A stretch of DNA of 64,000 nt from Neisseria perflava (GTDB taxonomy: Bacteria; Pseudomonadota; Gammaproteobacteria; Burkholderiales; Neisseriaceae), in the NCBI RefSeq assembly GCF_019334725.1, contig NZ_CP079818.1, forward strand, positions 248,001 to 312,000, read 5' to 3'. Positions 55,677-64,000 of this stretch are shown here, piece by piece. A model generated the notes under the pieces. The model saw only the letters and a program-made list of their open reading frames with translations, ran no database searches and was not told the origin of the DNA. Position numbers and translations under genes: made by a program. The number at the start of each line of letters is the position of its first letter. Position 1 is the stretch's first letter.

Positions 55677-57812
55677 ATGAAAACTCCGCCGCTCAAACCT
55701 CTGATCATTGCCTCCCTGCCCGTCTTCGCCAGCGTGTTCATCGCCGCTACCCTCGTTTGGCACTTCAACACGCCTAAGCTCGTCATGCCCTTCGTACTCG
55801 GCATTATTGCCGGCGGTTTGGTCGACTTGGACAACCGCCTCACAGGCCGTCTGAAAAACATCGTCATCACCGTTGCCCTGTTCACCCTCTCTTCGCTGCT
55901 TGCCCAAAGCACCATCGGCACAGGCGTTCCCTTCATCTTGGCCATGACCCTGATGACTTTCGGCTTTACCATCCTCGGCACCGTCGGCCTCAAATACCGC
56001 ACCTTCGCTTTCGGTGCGCTCGCCGTCGCCACCTACACCACGCTGACCTACACCCCCGAGACCTACTGGCTGACCAACCCCGTCATGATTCTGTTGGGCA
56101 CTGTTCTATACAGCGTCAACACCCTGATCTTCCAAATCATCCTGCCCCACCGCCCTGTCCAAGAAACCGTCGCCAACGCCTATGATGCACTCAGCAACTA
56201 CTTCGATGCCAAAGCCGACTTTTTCGATCCAGACGAAGCCGCATGGTTGGGCAACCGCCAAATCGACTTGGCCATGAGCAACACCGGCGTGATTACCGCC
56301 TTCAACCAATGCCGCGGCGCACTTTTCTACCGGTTGCGCGGCCAACACCGCCATCCGCGTACCGCCAAAATGCTGCGCTACTACCTCTGCGCGCAAGACA
56401 TGCACGAACGCATCAGCTCCGCCCACGTCGATTACAGCGAAATGGCCGAGCAGCTCAAAAATACCGACCTCATCTTCCGCATCCGCCGCCTGCTCGAAAT
56501 GCAAGGCCAGGCGTGCCGCAACGTTGCCGCCTCCCTGCGCAACAACAAACCCTACGCATACAGCAAACGCCTCGGCCGCGCCATGGAAGGCTGCCGCCAA
56601 TCCCTCAGCCATTTTGCCGAGACCCATGCCGATAATGCCAACCTCCACAATATCCGCCGCCTGCTCGACAACCTCAGCAGCGTCGATTACCAACTGCGGC
56701 AACTGCAAAACGATGCGTCCCTTGCCGAAAACGACAACGCCGACACCCGCATCGCCGCCCTTGAAAACACCAAATTCCGCAATATCGGCGAGACCGTCCT
56801 CAGCCAGCTCAATTTCGACTCCGGCGTCTTCCGCCATGCCACCCGCCTCTCCATCGTCGTGGCCGCGGCCTGCATCATTGTCGAAATCCTTCATCTCAAT
56901 CTCGGCTACTGGATTCTGCTGACCGCCCTTTTCGTCTGCCAGCCCAACTACACCGCCACCAAAAGCCGCGTGTACCAACGTATCGCCGGTACGATTCTCG
57001 GCGTAATTGTCGGTTCGCTCGTTCCCTACTTCACCCCGTCTGTTGAAACCAAGCTTTGGATTGTCATCGCCAGCACCACCCTGTTCTTCATGACCCGGAG
57101 CTACAAATACAGCTTCTCCACCTTCTTTATCACCATCCAAGCCCTGACCAGCCTCTCGCTTGCCGGTTTGGACGTGTACCACGCCATGCCCATCCGCATC
57201 ATCGACACCATCGTCGGTTCCGTTATCGCATGGGCCGCCGCCACCTACCTCTGGCCCGATTGGCGTTACCTCACCCTCAGCCATACTGCCGCCCAAACCA
57301 TTACTGCCAACGGCCGCTATCTCGACGCCATCCTCGACCAGCTGCAAAACGGCAGCCGCGACGATTTCGACTACCGCCTCACCCGCCGCCAAGCCCACGA
57401 AAGCACCGCTGCCCTCAGCAGCACCCTGTCCGACATGAGCAGCAACCCGAAAAAATACCAAGACCGCCTGCAAGACAGTTTTACCCTGCTCAAAACCAGC
57501 TATGCGCTGACCGGCCACATTTCCGCGCTCGGTGCATACCGCGACCAAGTCCGAATCGACGGCAACGACGGCTTTGCGCCCTATGCCAAGCTGACCCACC
57601 ACATCGCCGAGTTGCTGACCCAAATGCCCCAAACCGACCCCGAAGCTTTTGAAACGGCCATGACCCAAATCCGTCAGGAATTTGCCGAGCTTGAACAAAA
57701 CACACAAGCGCAGCAAGACCACATCCTCAAACACCAGCTCGACCTGATCATCCGCCAGCTTACCCCGTGCTATCAGGCATTGCACCGACAAGCCGACGTA
57801 GAGGCTGTCTGA
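55677..57812 (+). CDS. FUSC/YccS-type inner membrane protein
   Basis: A 711-residue protein of the YccS/YhfK group, related to aromatic acid exporters. It has a first set of about five membrane spans (residues 10-150), a long cytoplasmic helical region, a second set of spans (about residues 395-530) and a C-terminal soluble domain with coiled-coil character. Substrate is unknown. Its stop codon lies in a one-base DUS variant, AGGCTGTCTGAA (57802-57813). A large reading frame on the opposite strand is a codon-bias shadow. Confidence 0.9.
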   Translation: MKTPPLKPLIIASLPVFASVFIAATLVWHFNTPKLVMPFVLGIIAGGLVDLDNRLTGRLKNIVITVALFTLSSLLAQSTIGTGVPFILAMTLMTFGFTILGTVGLKYRTFAFGALAVATYTTLTYTPETYWLTNPVMILLGTVLYSVNTLIFQIILPHRPVQETVANAYDALSNYFDAKADFFDPDEAAWLGNRQIDLAMSNTGVITAFNQCRGALFYRLRGQHRHPRTAKMLRYYLCAQDMHERISSAHVDYSEMAEQLKNTDLIFRIRRLLEMQGQACRNVAASLRNNKPYAYSKRLGRAMEGCRQSLSHFAETHADNANLHNIRRLLDNLSSVDYQLRQLQNDASLAENDNADTRIAALENTKFRNIGETVLSQLNFDSGVFRHATRLSIVVAAACIIVEILHLNLGYWILLTALFVCQPNYTATKSRVYQRIAGTILGVIVGSLVPYFTPSVETKLWIVIASTTLFFMTRSYKYSFSTFFITIQALTSLSLAGLDVYHAMPIRIIDTIVGSVIAWAAATYLWPDWRYLTLSHTAAQTITANGRYLDAILDQLQNGSRDDFDYRLTRRQAHESTAALSSTLSDMSSNPKKYQDRLQDSFTLLKTSYALTGHISALGAYRDQVRIDGNDGFAPYAKLTHHIAELLTQMPQTDPEAFETAMTQIRQEFAELEQNTQAQQDHILKHQLDLIIRQLTPCYQALHRQADVEAV

Positions 57813-57909
57813 AAAGAGCCGGACGCTTTCCAGCCTGTTTAGCAACAAGTCTGCCAACCATCGGCGTTGAATCCAGCTAAACACTTCCTCAAATAAAAAC
57901 CAAAAAACA

Positions 57910-57953
57910 AAAGGCCGTCTGAAACCTGATTTCCAGATTTCAGACGGCCTTTA
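57910..57953. terminator. Inverted DUS terminator between the FUSC gene and pgk
   Basis: AAAGGCCGTCTGAAA and TTTCAGACGGCCTTT are separated by 13 bases at the convergent gene ends; it can serve both. Confidence 0.75.
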
Positions 57954-57979
57954 TTTTTAACAATCGATATTAAAACCGA

Positions 57980-59158
57980 TTATGCGCCGCGTTTTTCCAA
58001 AGCAGCAACGGCAGGCAACTCTTTGCCTTCCAAGAACTCAAGGAACGCGCCGCCGCCGGTGGAGATGTAGCTGATTTGATCGGTTACGCCGAATTTGGCA
58101 ATCGCCGCCAAAGTGTCGCCGCCGCCGGCAATCGAGAACGCATCGCTTTGGGCAATCGCTTCGGCCAATACTTTGGTACCGCCAGCAAATTGGTCAAACT
58201 CAAATACGCCGACCGGGCCGTTCCATACGACCGTACCGGCAGCTTTGAGCAAATCGGCCAAAGCAGCGGCAGATTTAGGGCCGATGTCCAAAATCATGTC
58301 GTCTTCGGCAACGTCAGCAATGTCTTTCACCACAGCTTCCGCATCGGCGGCAAAGGCTTTAGCGACAACCACATCGGTCGGTAGCGGAACAGAGCCGCCT
58401 TTAGCCGCCATTTTCGCCATGATTTTTTTGGATTCTTCCACCAAATCGTGTTCGGCCAAAGATTTGCCGATGGCTTTGCCTTCTGCCAACAGGAAGGTGT
58501 TGGCGATGCCGCCGCCGACGATGAGTTGGTCGACTTTGTCGGCCAAAGATTCGAGGATGGTCAGTTTGGTAGATACTTTGCTGCCGGCAACGATGGCAAC
58601 CATCGGATGAGCCGGTTGTTTCAAGGCTTTGCCCAAAGCGTCGAGTTCGCCCGCCATCAACACGCCGGCGCAGGCAACCGGTGCGGCTTGGGCAACGGCT
58701 TCAGTCGAAGCTTGGGCGCGGTGGGCAGTACCGAATGCGTCGTTGACGAACACGTCGCACAAAGAAGCGTAGGCTTTGCCCAGCTCCAAGTCGTTTTTCT
58801 TCTCACCTTTGTTGATGCGTACGTTTTGCAGCATCACGACATCACCGGCGTTCAAAGTCGGTTTGTTTTCACGCCAGTCGTTCAATACTTTCACGTCTTT
58901 ACCCAACAGTTTGCCCAAATGCGCGGCAACAGGCGCCACATCGTCTTCAGGATGGAATTCGCCTTCGGTCGGACGGCCGAGGTGGGTCATCACGATCACA
59001 GACGCGCCGTTATCCAAGCAGTATTTGATGGATGCGAGCGAAGCGCGGATACGGGTGTCGTCGCTGATGTTGCCGTCTTTAAACGGTACGTTCATATCGG
59101 CACGGATCAGAACGGTTTTGCCTTGAACATTTTGTTCGGTCAGTTTCAAAAATGCCAT
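57980..59158 (-). CDS. pgk: Phosphoglycerate kinase
   Basis: Glycolytic enzyme transferring phosphate between 1,3-bisphosphoglycerate and ADP. The 392-residue frame starts MAFLKLTEQNVQGKTVLIRADMNVP with AAAGGAATC upstream; 56 codons of open frame before it lack similarity. RADMNVPFKDGNISDDTRI (about residues 19-37), THLGRPTEG (about 60), GGSKVSTKL (about 195) and GGGDTLAAI (about 350) are all present. It is transcribed away from the M16 pair. Confidence 0.97.
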   Translation of the reverse strand: MAFLKLTEQNVQGKTVLIRADMNVPFKDGNISDDTRIRASLASIKYCLDNGASVIVMTHLGRPTEGEFHPEDDVAPVAAHLGKLLGKDVKVLNDWRENKPTLNAGDVVMLQNVRINKGEKKNDLELGKAYASLCDVFVNDAFGTAHRAQASTEAVAQAAPVACAGVLMAGELDALGKALKQPAHPMVAIVAGSKVSTKLTILESLADKVDQLIVGGGIANTFLLAEGKAIGKSLAEHDLVEESKKIMAKMAAKGGSVPLPTDVVVAKAFAADAEAVVKDIADVAEDDMILDIGPKSAAALADLLKAAGTVVWNGPVGVFEFDQFAGGTKVLAEAIAQSDAFSIAGGGDTLAAIAKFGVTDQISYISTGGGAFLEFLEGKELPAVAALEKRGA

Positions 59159-59352
59159 GATGATTCCTTTGTGATGGTTGGAAACGGGAATGTTTGGGAT
59201 TATCCGCGAATGAGGGGCGACGGTAAAGATTGGCAACGGCCGCGCTTGATGTGAATCAGCAGATAAGGCTGCAGGCCGTCTGAAACATTCGGCCAATCTT
59301 TCAGATTTTCCGCTATACTTTGGCAATTGATTTTCATTTTACGGATTGAACC

Positions 59353-60702
59353 ATGTTACGCCGAATTACTTTAATGCTTGCCTTCGCGCTGCCTGCCGCC
59401 TCATGGGCGCAGACGCTTTCCGAAACCCTGCCCAACGGTCTGAAAATCATCGTCAAAGAAGACCACCGCGCGCCTGTGGCCGTTTCGCAGATTTGGTACA
59501 AAATCGGCAGCGTGGATGAAAAACCGGGCAAAAGCGGCCTGAGCCACGCTTTGGAACACATGATGTTTAAAGGCACGAAAGACGTTCCCTCCGGCGAATT
59601 CAACCGCCGCGTATCCGAGCTGGGAGGACAAAACAATGCCTACACCAACCGCAATGAAACGGTGTATTACGAAAACGTCGCCGCCGCCAACCTGCCCGAG
59701 ATTCTGAAGCTCGAAGCCGACCGCATGCACAACCTCAACTTCAGCGACAAAGAATTCCTCAACGAGATGAACGTCATCCGTGAAGAACGCCGCCAGCGCA
59801 CGGAAGACACGGCCGACGGCAAAATGTGGGAGCAAGCCTATCTTGCCGCCTTTACCCAACCGTCCATGCGCGCCTCCGTCATCGGCTACATGAAAGATTT
59901 GCACACCCTAAAAGCCGACGACTTGCGCGCGTGGTACAAACAATATTACGCGCCCAACAATGCCGTATTGGTCATTGTCGGCGATGTCGATGCCAAACAA
60001 ACGCTTCAGACGGCCGCCAAACTCTTTGGCGATATTCCGGCCAAAGCCCAGCCGCCGCGCAACAAGCTCCATACCGAACCCTATTTGCGCAAGCCTGTTA
60101 CGGTCAAAGCCACTTCTCCGGTTACACACCAGCCGCTGATTGCCATCAACTTCCGTGTGCCGAAACTCCAAAAACTCGATGACACGATGCCTTTCGCCCT
60201 CGACATCCTCTCCGATATTTTGGCAGGCAACGCGTCCAGCCGTTTTGATAAAAACCTCGTGCGCGGCAAGCAAACCGCATTGAACGCAGGAACGCATTAC
60301 GACATCATCAGCCGTGAAATGCCGCTGTTCAGCGTAATGGCCATGCCTGCCGAAGGCGTGAAAACCGATACCCTGATTGCCCAGCTGCGCCAAGAAATCA
60401 AAGACATTGCCGACAACGGCGTTTCCGAAGAAGAATTGCAGCGCGTCAAAACCCAAGCAGCGGTCAGCGAAATCTACGCCAAAGACTCCATGTCTTCCCA
60501 AGCCTCCATGATGGGCCGCCTCGAAGCGCGCGGTTTCCAATATACCGACGAACAAGAAATCCACCGCCGCCTACAGGCAGTCAGCGCGCAAGAAGTACAG
60601 GCCGCCGCCCGGATGTTGACCGACGAGCGCATGAGTACCGTCATCATCGAGCCGCAAAAACCTGCCACCGTGCCAAGCAAAAAAGCTGCCAAACGCCAAT
60701 AA
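59353..60702 (+). CDS. M16 family zinc metallopeptidase, catalytic subunit
   Basis: A 449-residue exported peptidase of the pitrilysin/processing-peptidase family. It has a signal peptide (about residues 1-19, ending SWAQ), the inverted zinc motif HALEH (about residues 65-69) with the downstream Glu (about 142), and the C-terminal M16 domain. It is followed by a paralogue that lacks the motif, the usual arrangement of a two-subunit periplasmic protease. Confidence 0.92.
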   Translation: MLRRITLMLAFALPAASWAQTLSETLPNGLKIIVKEDHRAPVAVSQIWYKIGSVDEKPGKSGLSHALEHMMFKGTKDVPSGEFNRRVSELGGQNNAYTNRNETVYYENVAAANLPEILKLEADRMHNLNFSDKEFLNEMNVIREERRQRTEDTADGKMWEQAYLAAFTQPSMRASVIGYMKDLHTLKADDLRAWYKQYYAPNNAVLVIVGDVDAKQTLQTAAKLFGDIPAKAQPPRNKLHTEPYLRKPVTVKATSPVTHQPLIAINFRVPKLQKLDDTMPFALDILSDILAGNASSRFDKNLVRGKQTALNAGTHYDIISREMPLFSVMAMPAEGVKTDTLIAQLRQEIKDIADNGVSEEELQRVKTQAAVSEIYAKDSMSSQASMMGRLEARGFQYTDEQEIHRRLQAVSAQEVQAAARMLTDERMSTVIIEPQKPATVPSKKAAKRQ

Positions 60703-60707
60703 ACATC

Positions 60708-60744
60708 AGGCCGTCTGAAAGCCCATACCCTTTCAGACGGCCTT
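60708..60744. terminator. Inverted DUS pair between the M16 genes
   Basis: AGGCCGTCTGAAAG and CTTTCAGACGGCCT are separated by 8 bases. It precedes the second M16 gene by 17 bases, so it may modulate the ratio of the two subunits. Confidence 0.55.
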
Positions 60745-60760
60745 AACAGAAAGCCACAAC

Positions 60761-62059
60761 ATGAAACCCACCCTGCTCGCCCTTGCCCTCCTCCTGCCCT
60801 TAAGCGTCCAAGCCGCCACCGACATCCAACGCTGGCGCAACCGCGACGGCACCCAAATCCTCCTTGTCGAACGCCACGAAAACCCCATCATCGACCTTGA
60901 AGTCAGCTTCAAGGGCGCAGGCAGCGTCGCCAATCCGGACGGCAAAAGCCAAGTTGCCGAATTTACCGCCTCCCTCCTGACCGACGGCACCCAAGAGCTG
61001 GACGAAGAAGCCTTCAATGCCGAAGCCGACAACATCGGCGCACAAATCAGCAGCGACAGCAATGCCGAAAGCGCATCCGCAGGCTTCCGCAGCCTCAGCA
61101 AAGCCGACATCCGCGACAAAGCCGCCAACTTGCTCAACCACTCGCTGACCCGTCCGCGCTTTGACGAAACCGTTTTCCGCCGCCGTCAAATCCAATCCAT
61201 TACCGGCTTGCAACAACAAGAAACCACCCCCGACTACACCGCCACGCGCGAACTGACCAAGCTCATCTACCCGAACCACCCCTACGGCAGCGGCGCAAAC
61301 ATAACCGTCGACAGCCTCAAACGAGTTAGTCTGGACGACATCCGCGCCTTCCACCGCACCCACTACGGCAAAGACAACGCCATCGTCGCCATCGTCGGCG
61401 ACCTCAACCGCAAACAGGCAGAGCAACTGGTCGAACGCGTCCTCAAAGACCTGCCGGCCAAAGCCACCGCAACCCACGCCATCCCGCCCGTTCCCAAACA
61501 AACCGCCCAACGCCGCGACATCCCCTTTGCCGGCACGCAGGCACAAATCCTGCTCGGCACTTCCCTCTTCAAACGCCACGACCCCGACTATTACGCCCTC
61601 ATTGCCGGCAACTACATCCTCGGCGGCGGCGGTTTTGACAGCCGCCTCATGAAAGTTTTGCGCGACCAACACGGCTACACCTACGGCGTATACAGCAGCC
61701 TCGCCCCGGCGACAGAAGAAGGCACGTTTGCCGTTTCCTACTCCACCCAAAAGAAAAACACCAAAGCCTCACTGGCCGACACCCAAGCCGTCATCGAGCA
61801 GTTTATCGCCGAAGGCCCGACCGAAGCCGAGCTGAAACAGGCCAAAGCCAACATCGTCGGCAGCTTCCCCCTGCGCTACGACTCCAACGACAAACTGCTC
61901 AACTACCTGAGCCTGATCGGCCTCTACGACCTGCCTAACGACTACTTAGAAGCCTACCCCAAAGCCATCAACAGCCTGACCGTCGAACAAGTCCGCGACG
62001 CATGGCAACGCCGCGTTAAATTCAAAGACCTCAACACCGTCGTTGTCGGTGCAGAATAA
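60761..62059 (+). CDS. M16 family protein, non-catalytic subunit
   Basis: A 432-residue paralogue of the preceding gene, with a signal peptide (about residues 1-20, ending VQAA). At the zinc-site position it reads VAEFTASLLTDG, without the HxxEH residues, so it should not hydrolyse peptides on its own. The C-terminal domain retains LGGGGFDSRLMKVLRDQHGYTYGVYS, the substrate-handling Arg-Tyr part of M16 subunits. It probably pairs with the catalytic subunit. Confidence 0.9.
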   Translation: MKPTLLALALLLPLSVQAATDIQRWRNRDGTQILLVERHENPIIDLEVSFKGAGSVANPDGKSQVAEFTASLLTDGTQELDEEAFNAEADNIGAQISSDSNAESASAGFRSLSKADIRDKAANLLNHSLTRPRFDETVFRRRQIQSITGLQQQETTPDYTATRELTKLIYPNHPYGSGANITVDSLKRVSLDDIRAFHRTHYGKDNAIVAIVGDLNRKQAEQLVERVLKDLPAKATATHAIPPVPKQTAQRRDIPFAGTQAQILLGTSLFKRHDPDYYALIAGNYILGGGGFDSRLMKVLRDQHGYTYGVYSSLAPATEEGTFAVSYSTQKKNTKASLADTQAVIEQFIAEGPTEAELKQAKANIVGSFPLRYDSNDKLLNYLSLIGLYDLPNDYLEAYPKAINSLTVEQVRDAWQRRVKFKDLNTVVVGAE

Positions 62060-62075
62060 AACGCTTTAAAACAAC

Positions 62076-62106
62076 AGACCGTCTGAAAGATTTTTCAGAC
62101 GGCCTG
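62076..62106 (+). terminator. Inverted DUS terminator after the M16 pair
   Basis: AGACCGTCTGAAA (one-base variant) faces TTTCAGACGGCCT over a short loop, 17 bases after the stop. The sequence from 62107 to 62248 is A+T-rich and shows no gene; a TATAAT at 62197-62202 has no convincing -35. Confidence 0.7.
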
Positions 62107-62248
62107 TTTTCATTCTGTCGATTTGCTGATCTTGTCATCAGAGACCACTCTAATCAATAAAATATCGGTCACAATCAGCTGTTGTTGTACATTTATAATA
62201 AAAGCAAAGACATCATAAATAGCATTTCTATTACTGAAACCAACAAAT

Positions 62249-62295
62249 AAAAAGGCCGTCTGAAACCTTGAAACAGGTTTCAGACGGCCTTTTTT
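62249..62295 (-). terminator. Inverted DUS terminator after glmS
   Basis: AAAAGGCCGTCTGAAACC and GGTTTCAGACGGCCTTTT pair over a 9-base loop, 15 bases from the glmS stop, with an A/T run on each side. Confidence 0.8.
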
Positions 62296-62309
62296 AACCG
62301 GTTTATTGC

Positions 62310-64000
62310 TTATTCAACCGTTACCGATTTAGCCAAGTTGCGCGGTTTGTCCACGTCTGTGCCACGTGCGAGGGCGGCGTGGTAAGACAGGAGTTGCACA
62401 GGGATGGTGTGCACAATCGGCGAGAGTACGCCGACGTGGCGTGGGGCGCGGATGACGTGCACGCCTTCGGTGGCGCTGAAGTTGCTATCGAGGTCGGCGA
62501 AAACGAAGAGTTCGCCGCCGCGAGCGCCGACTTCCTGCATATTAGCTTTTACTTTGTCCAACAGGCTGTCGTTCGGGGCAATCACGACAACAGGCATGTT
62601 CTCATCCACCAAGGCCAACGGGCCGTGTTTCAACTCACCCGCAGGATACGCTTCGGCGTGGATATAGGTAATCTCTTTCAGCTTCAATGCGCCTTCAAGG
62701 GCGATTGGGAAGTGGATGCCGCGGCCGAGGAAGAGTGCGCTGGTTTTCTTGGCAAATTTTTGCGCCCAAGCGGCGATTTGCGGCTCCAGATTGAGAGCGT
62801 GCTGAATGCTGCCCGGCAGTTGGCGCAATTCTTCAACGTATTCACGCGCTTGTTCGTCAGAAACCAGGCCGCGCTGTTTGCCCAAGGTAACGGCCAAACC
62901 GAACAGGACAACCAGTTGGGTCGTGAACGCTTTGGTAGAGGCGACGCCGATTTCTGCGCCGGCGCGTGTGTACAGTACCAACTCGCTTTCACGCGGCAGG
63001 GCGGATTCCATCACGTTACAAATAGACAGGCTGTGTTTGTGTCCCAAGGATTGCGCGTATTTCAGGGCTTCCATGGTATCCAAGGTTTCGCCGGATTGGG
63101 AAATGGTGATGACCAGTTGTTTCGGATCGGCAATCACGTCGCGGTAGCGGTATTCGCTGGCGATTTCCACGTCGGTCGGCACTTTGGCGATGGATTCGAG
63201 CCAGTATTTGGCGGTCAGCGCGGCATAGTAGGACGTACCGCAGGCAAGGATTTTGATGCTGTGGATGTCGTCGAATACTTCGCGTGCATTCGCGCCGAAG
63301 TTTTCAGGTTCAAAACCGCCGTCCAAGAAGACTTCGGCAGTATCGGCGATGGCGCGGGGTTGTTCGTGGATTTCTTTTTGCATGAAGTGGCTGTATGGGC
63401 CCAATTCCAAAGAAGCCAAAGACAATTCGGACATTTTAATCGCGCGTTCGGTTTGCGCACCGGTTTTGTCGAGCAGTTTTTCGATGCCGTTTGCGTTCAG
63501 CAGGGCGATGTCGCCGTCTTCCAAGTAAGCGATGCGGCGGGTAAAGGCAATCACTGCGGATACGTCGGAAGCGATGAAGGTTTCCTGGTCGCCCAAGGCC
63601 ACCAACAACGGGCAGCCCATGCGCGCAACAACCATTTCTTCAGGGTTGTCTTGTGCGATAACGGCAATGGCGTATGCGCCGTGGAAACGGGCAGTCGCAG
63701 CTTGGACGGCTTCAAACAGTTTGCCGCCGTTTTGCGTGTATTCGTGGTTGACGCTGTGGGCGATGACTTCGGTATCGGTTTGCGATTCGAAGGTATAACC
63801 CAAAGCTTGCAGGCGTTCGCGTTCGGCTTCGAAGTTTTCGATGATGCCGTTGTGGACAACCGCGATCATGCCGCCGGAAATATGGGGGTGGGCGTTAGGC
63901 TCGGTTACACCGCCGTGGGTTGCCCAACGGGTATGGCCGATGCCGATATGGCCGAACACGCCATTTTCACGTGCTGCATCTTCCATCAGCTGAACACGGC
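62310..64000 (-). CDS. glmS: Glucosamine-6-phosphate synthase, 5' end outside window
   Basis: Makes glucosamine-6-phosphate from fructose-6-phosphate and glutamine, the entry to peptidoglycan and lipooligosaccharide synthesis. About 560 of the usual 610 or so residues are inside; the N-terminal Cys of the glutaminase domain lies beyond the right edge. GHTRWATHGG and VVHNGIIEN of the glutaminase domain are visible, then two sugar isomerase domains (ILACGTSYYA, ISQSGETLDT and LGRGIHFPIALEGALKLKE). The frame ends with KSVTVE, the family C-terminus. Confidence 0.96.
   Translation of the reverse strand, partial: RVQLMEDAARENGVFGHIGIGHTRWATHGGVTEPNAHPHISGGMIAVVHNGIIENFEAERERLQALGYTFESQTDTEVIAHSVNHEYTQNGGKLFEAVQAATARFHGAYAIAVIAQDNPEEMVVARMGCPLLVALGDQETFIASDVSAVIAFTRRIAYLEDGDIALLNANGIEKLLDKTGAQTERAIKMSELSLASLELGPYSHFMQKEIHEQPRAIADTAEVFLDGGFEPENFGANAREVFDDIHSIKILACGTSYYAALTAKYWLESIAKVPTDVEIASEYRYRDVIADPKQLVITISQSGETLDTMEALKYAQSLGHKHSLSICNVMESALPRESELVLYTRAGAEIGVASTKAFTTQLVVLFGLAVTLGKQRGLVSDEQAREYVEELRQLPGSIQHALNLEPQIAAWAQKFAKKTSALFLGRGIHFPIALEGALKLKEITYIHAEAYPAGELKHGPLALVDENMPVVVIAPNDSLLDKVKANMQEVGARGGELFVFADLDSNFSATEGVHVIRAPRHVGVLSPIVHTIPVQLLSYHAALARGTDVDKPRNLAKSVTVE

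Noticed and set aside
56106..57884. 592-codon reading frame on the minus strand opposite the FUSC-type gene
   Set aside because: It mirrors the real plus-strand gene, has a low-complexity Val/Gly/Asp-rich product, no ribosome site and crosses the DUS after the gene. High third-position GC explains it.
62107..62250. TATAAT at 62197 as the start of a small RNA ending at the inverted DUS
   Set aside because: No acceptable -35 or TG extension accompanies it, and the terminator is explained by glmS.

Overview
The window is chromosomal DNA of a Neisseria species. It is packed with the Neisseria DNA uptake sequence (DUS), has the Neisseria str/rpo gene order, and carries comE beside an rRNA operon, pilT-pilU, NtrY/NtrX and a FadL-type porin. 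Nearly all DUS copies are the 12-mer AGGCCGTCTGAA (AG dialect); I saw only three ATGCCGTCTGAA and three AGGTCGTCTGAA copies. That points to a commensal of the N. subflava/flavescens type rather than a meningococcus or gonococcus; the species call is inference.

Layout. 1-20535 (all minus strand): the start of the S10 operon (rplB, rplW, rplD, rplC), the str operon (rpsL, rpsG, fusA, tufA, rpsJ), rpoC, rpoB, rplL, rplJ, rplA, rplK, nusG, secE, then tRNA-Trp, tufB, tRNA-Thr, tRNA-Gly and tRNA-Tyr. Promoters with good -35/-10 boxes precede the tRNA cluster, rplK, rpsL and rplC. 20634-26367: ferredoxin, rsmD, topA, smg, dprA and two small uncharacterised ORFs. 26492-33866: ntrX, ntrY, a DUF4390 gene, rsmB, a macro-domain gene, fmt and def, read leftward as one block. 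34101-43747: a LysM protein, a FadL-like porin, pyk, small membrane and lipoprotein genes, a DUF3579-GNAT fusion, pyrI, pyrB and comE. 44121-49540: a complete rRNA operon (16S, tRNA-Ile, tRNA-Ala, 23S, 5S) on the minus strand. 49827-64000: dksA, yggT, proC, a lipoprotein, yggS, pilT, pilU, a FUSC-type membrane protein, pgk, an M16 protease-like pair, and glmS cut by the window edge.

The first 20 kb and the rRNA operon build the transcription and translation machinery. The block at 26-34 kb joins protein N-terminal formylation and deformylation, rRNA methylation and an envelope two-component system. dprA, comE, pilT/pilU and the dense DUS together describe a naturally transformable, type IV-piliated cell. 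I see no prophage, insertion sequence, CRISPR array or obvious defence island.

The most interesting unexplained items are a leader-peptide/attenuator arrangement in front of pyrB, a perfect 16-bp inverted repeat between rplL and rpoB, a possible small RNA divergent from the rRNA promoter, genes whose stop codon is supplied by a DUS, an NtrX whose ATPase motifs have decayed, and a small two-ORF unit beside dprA.
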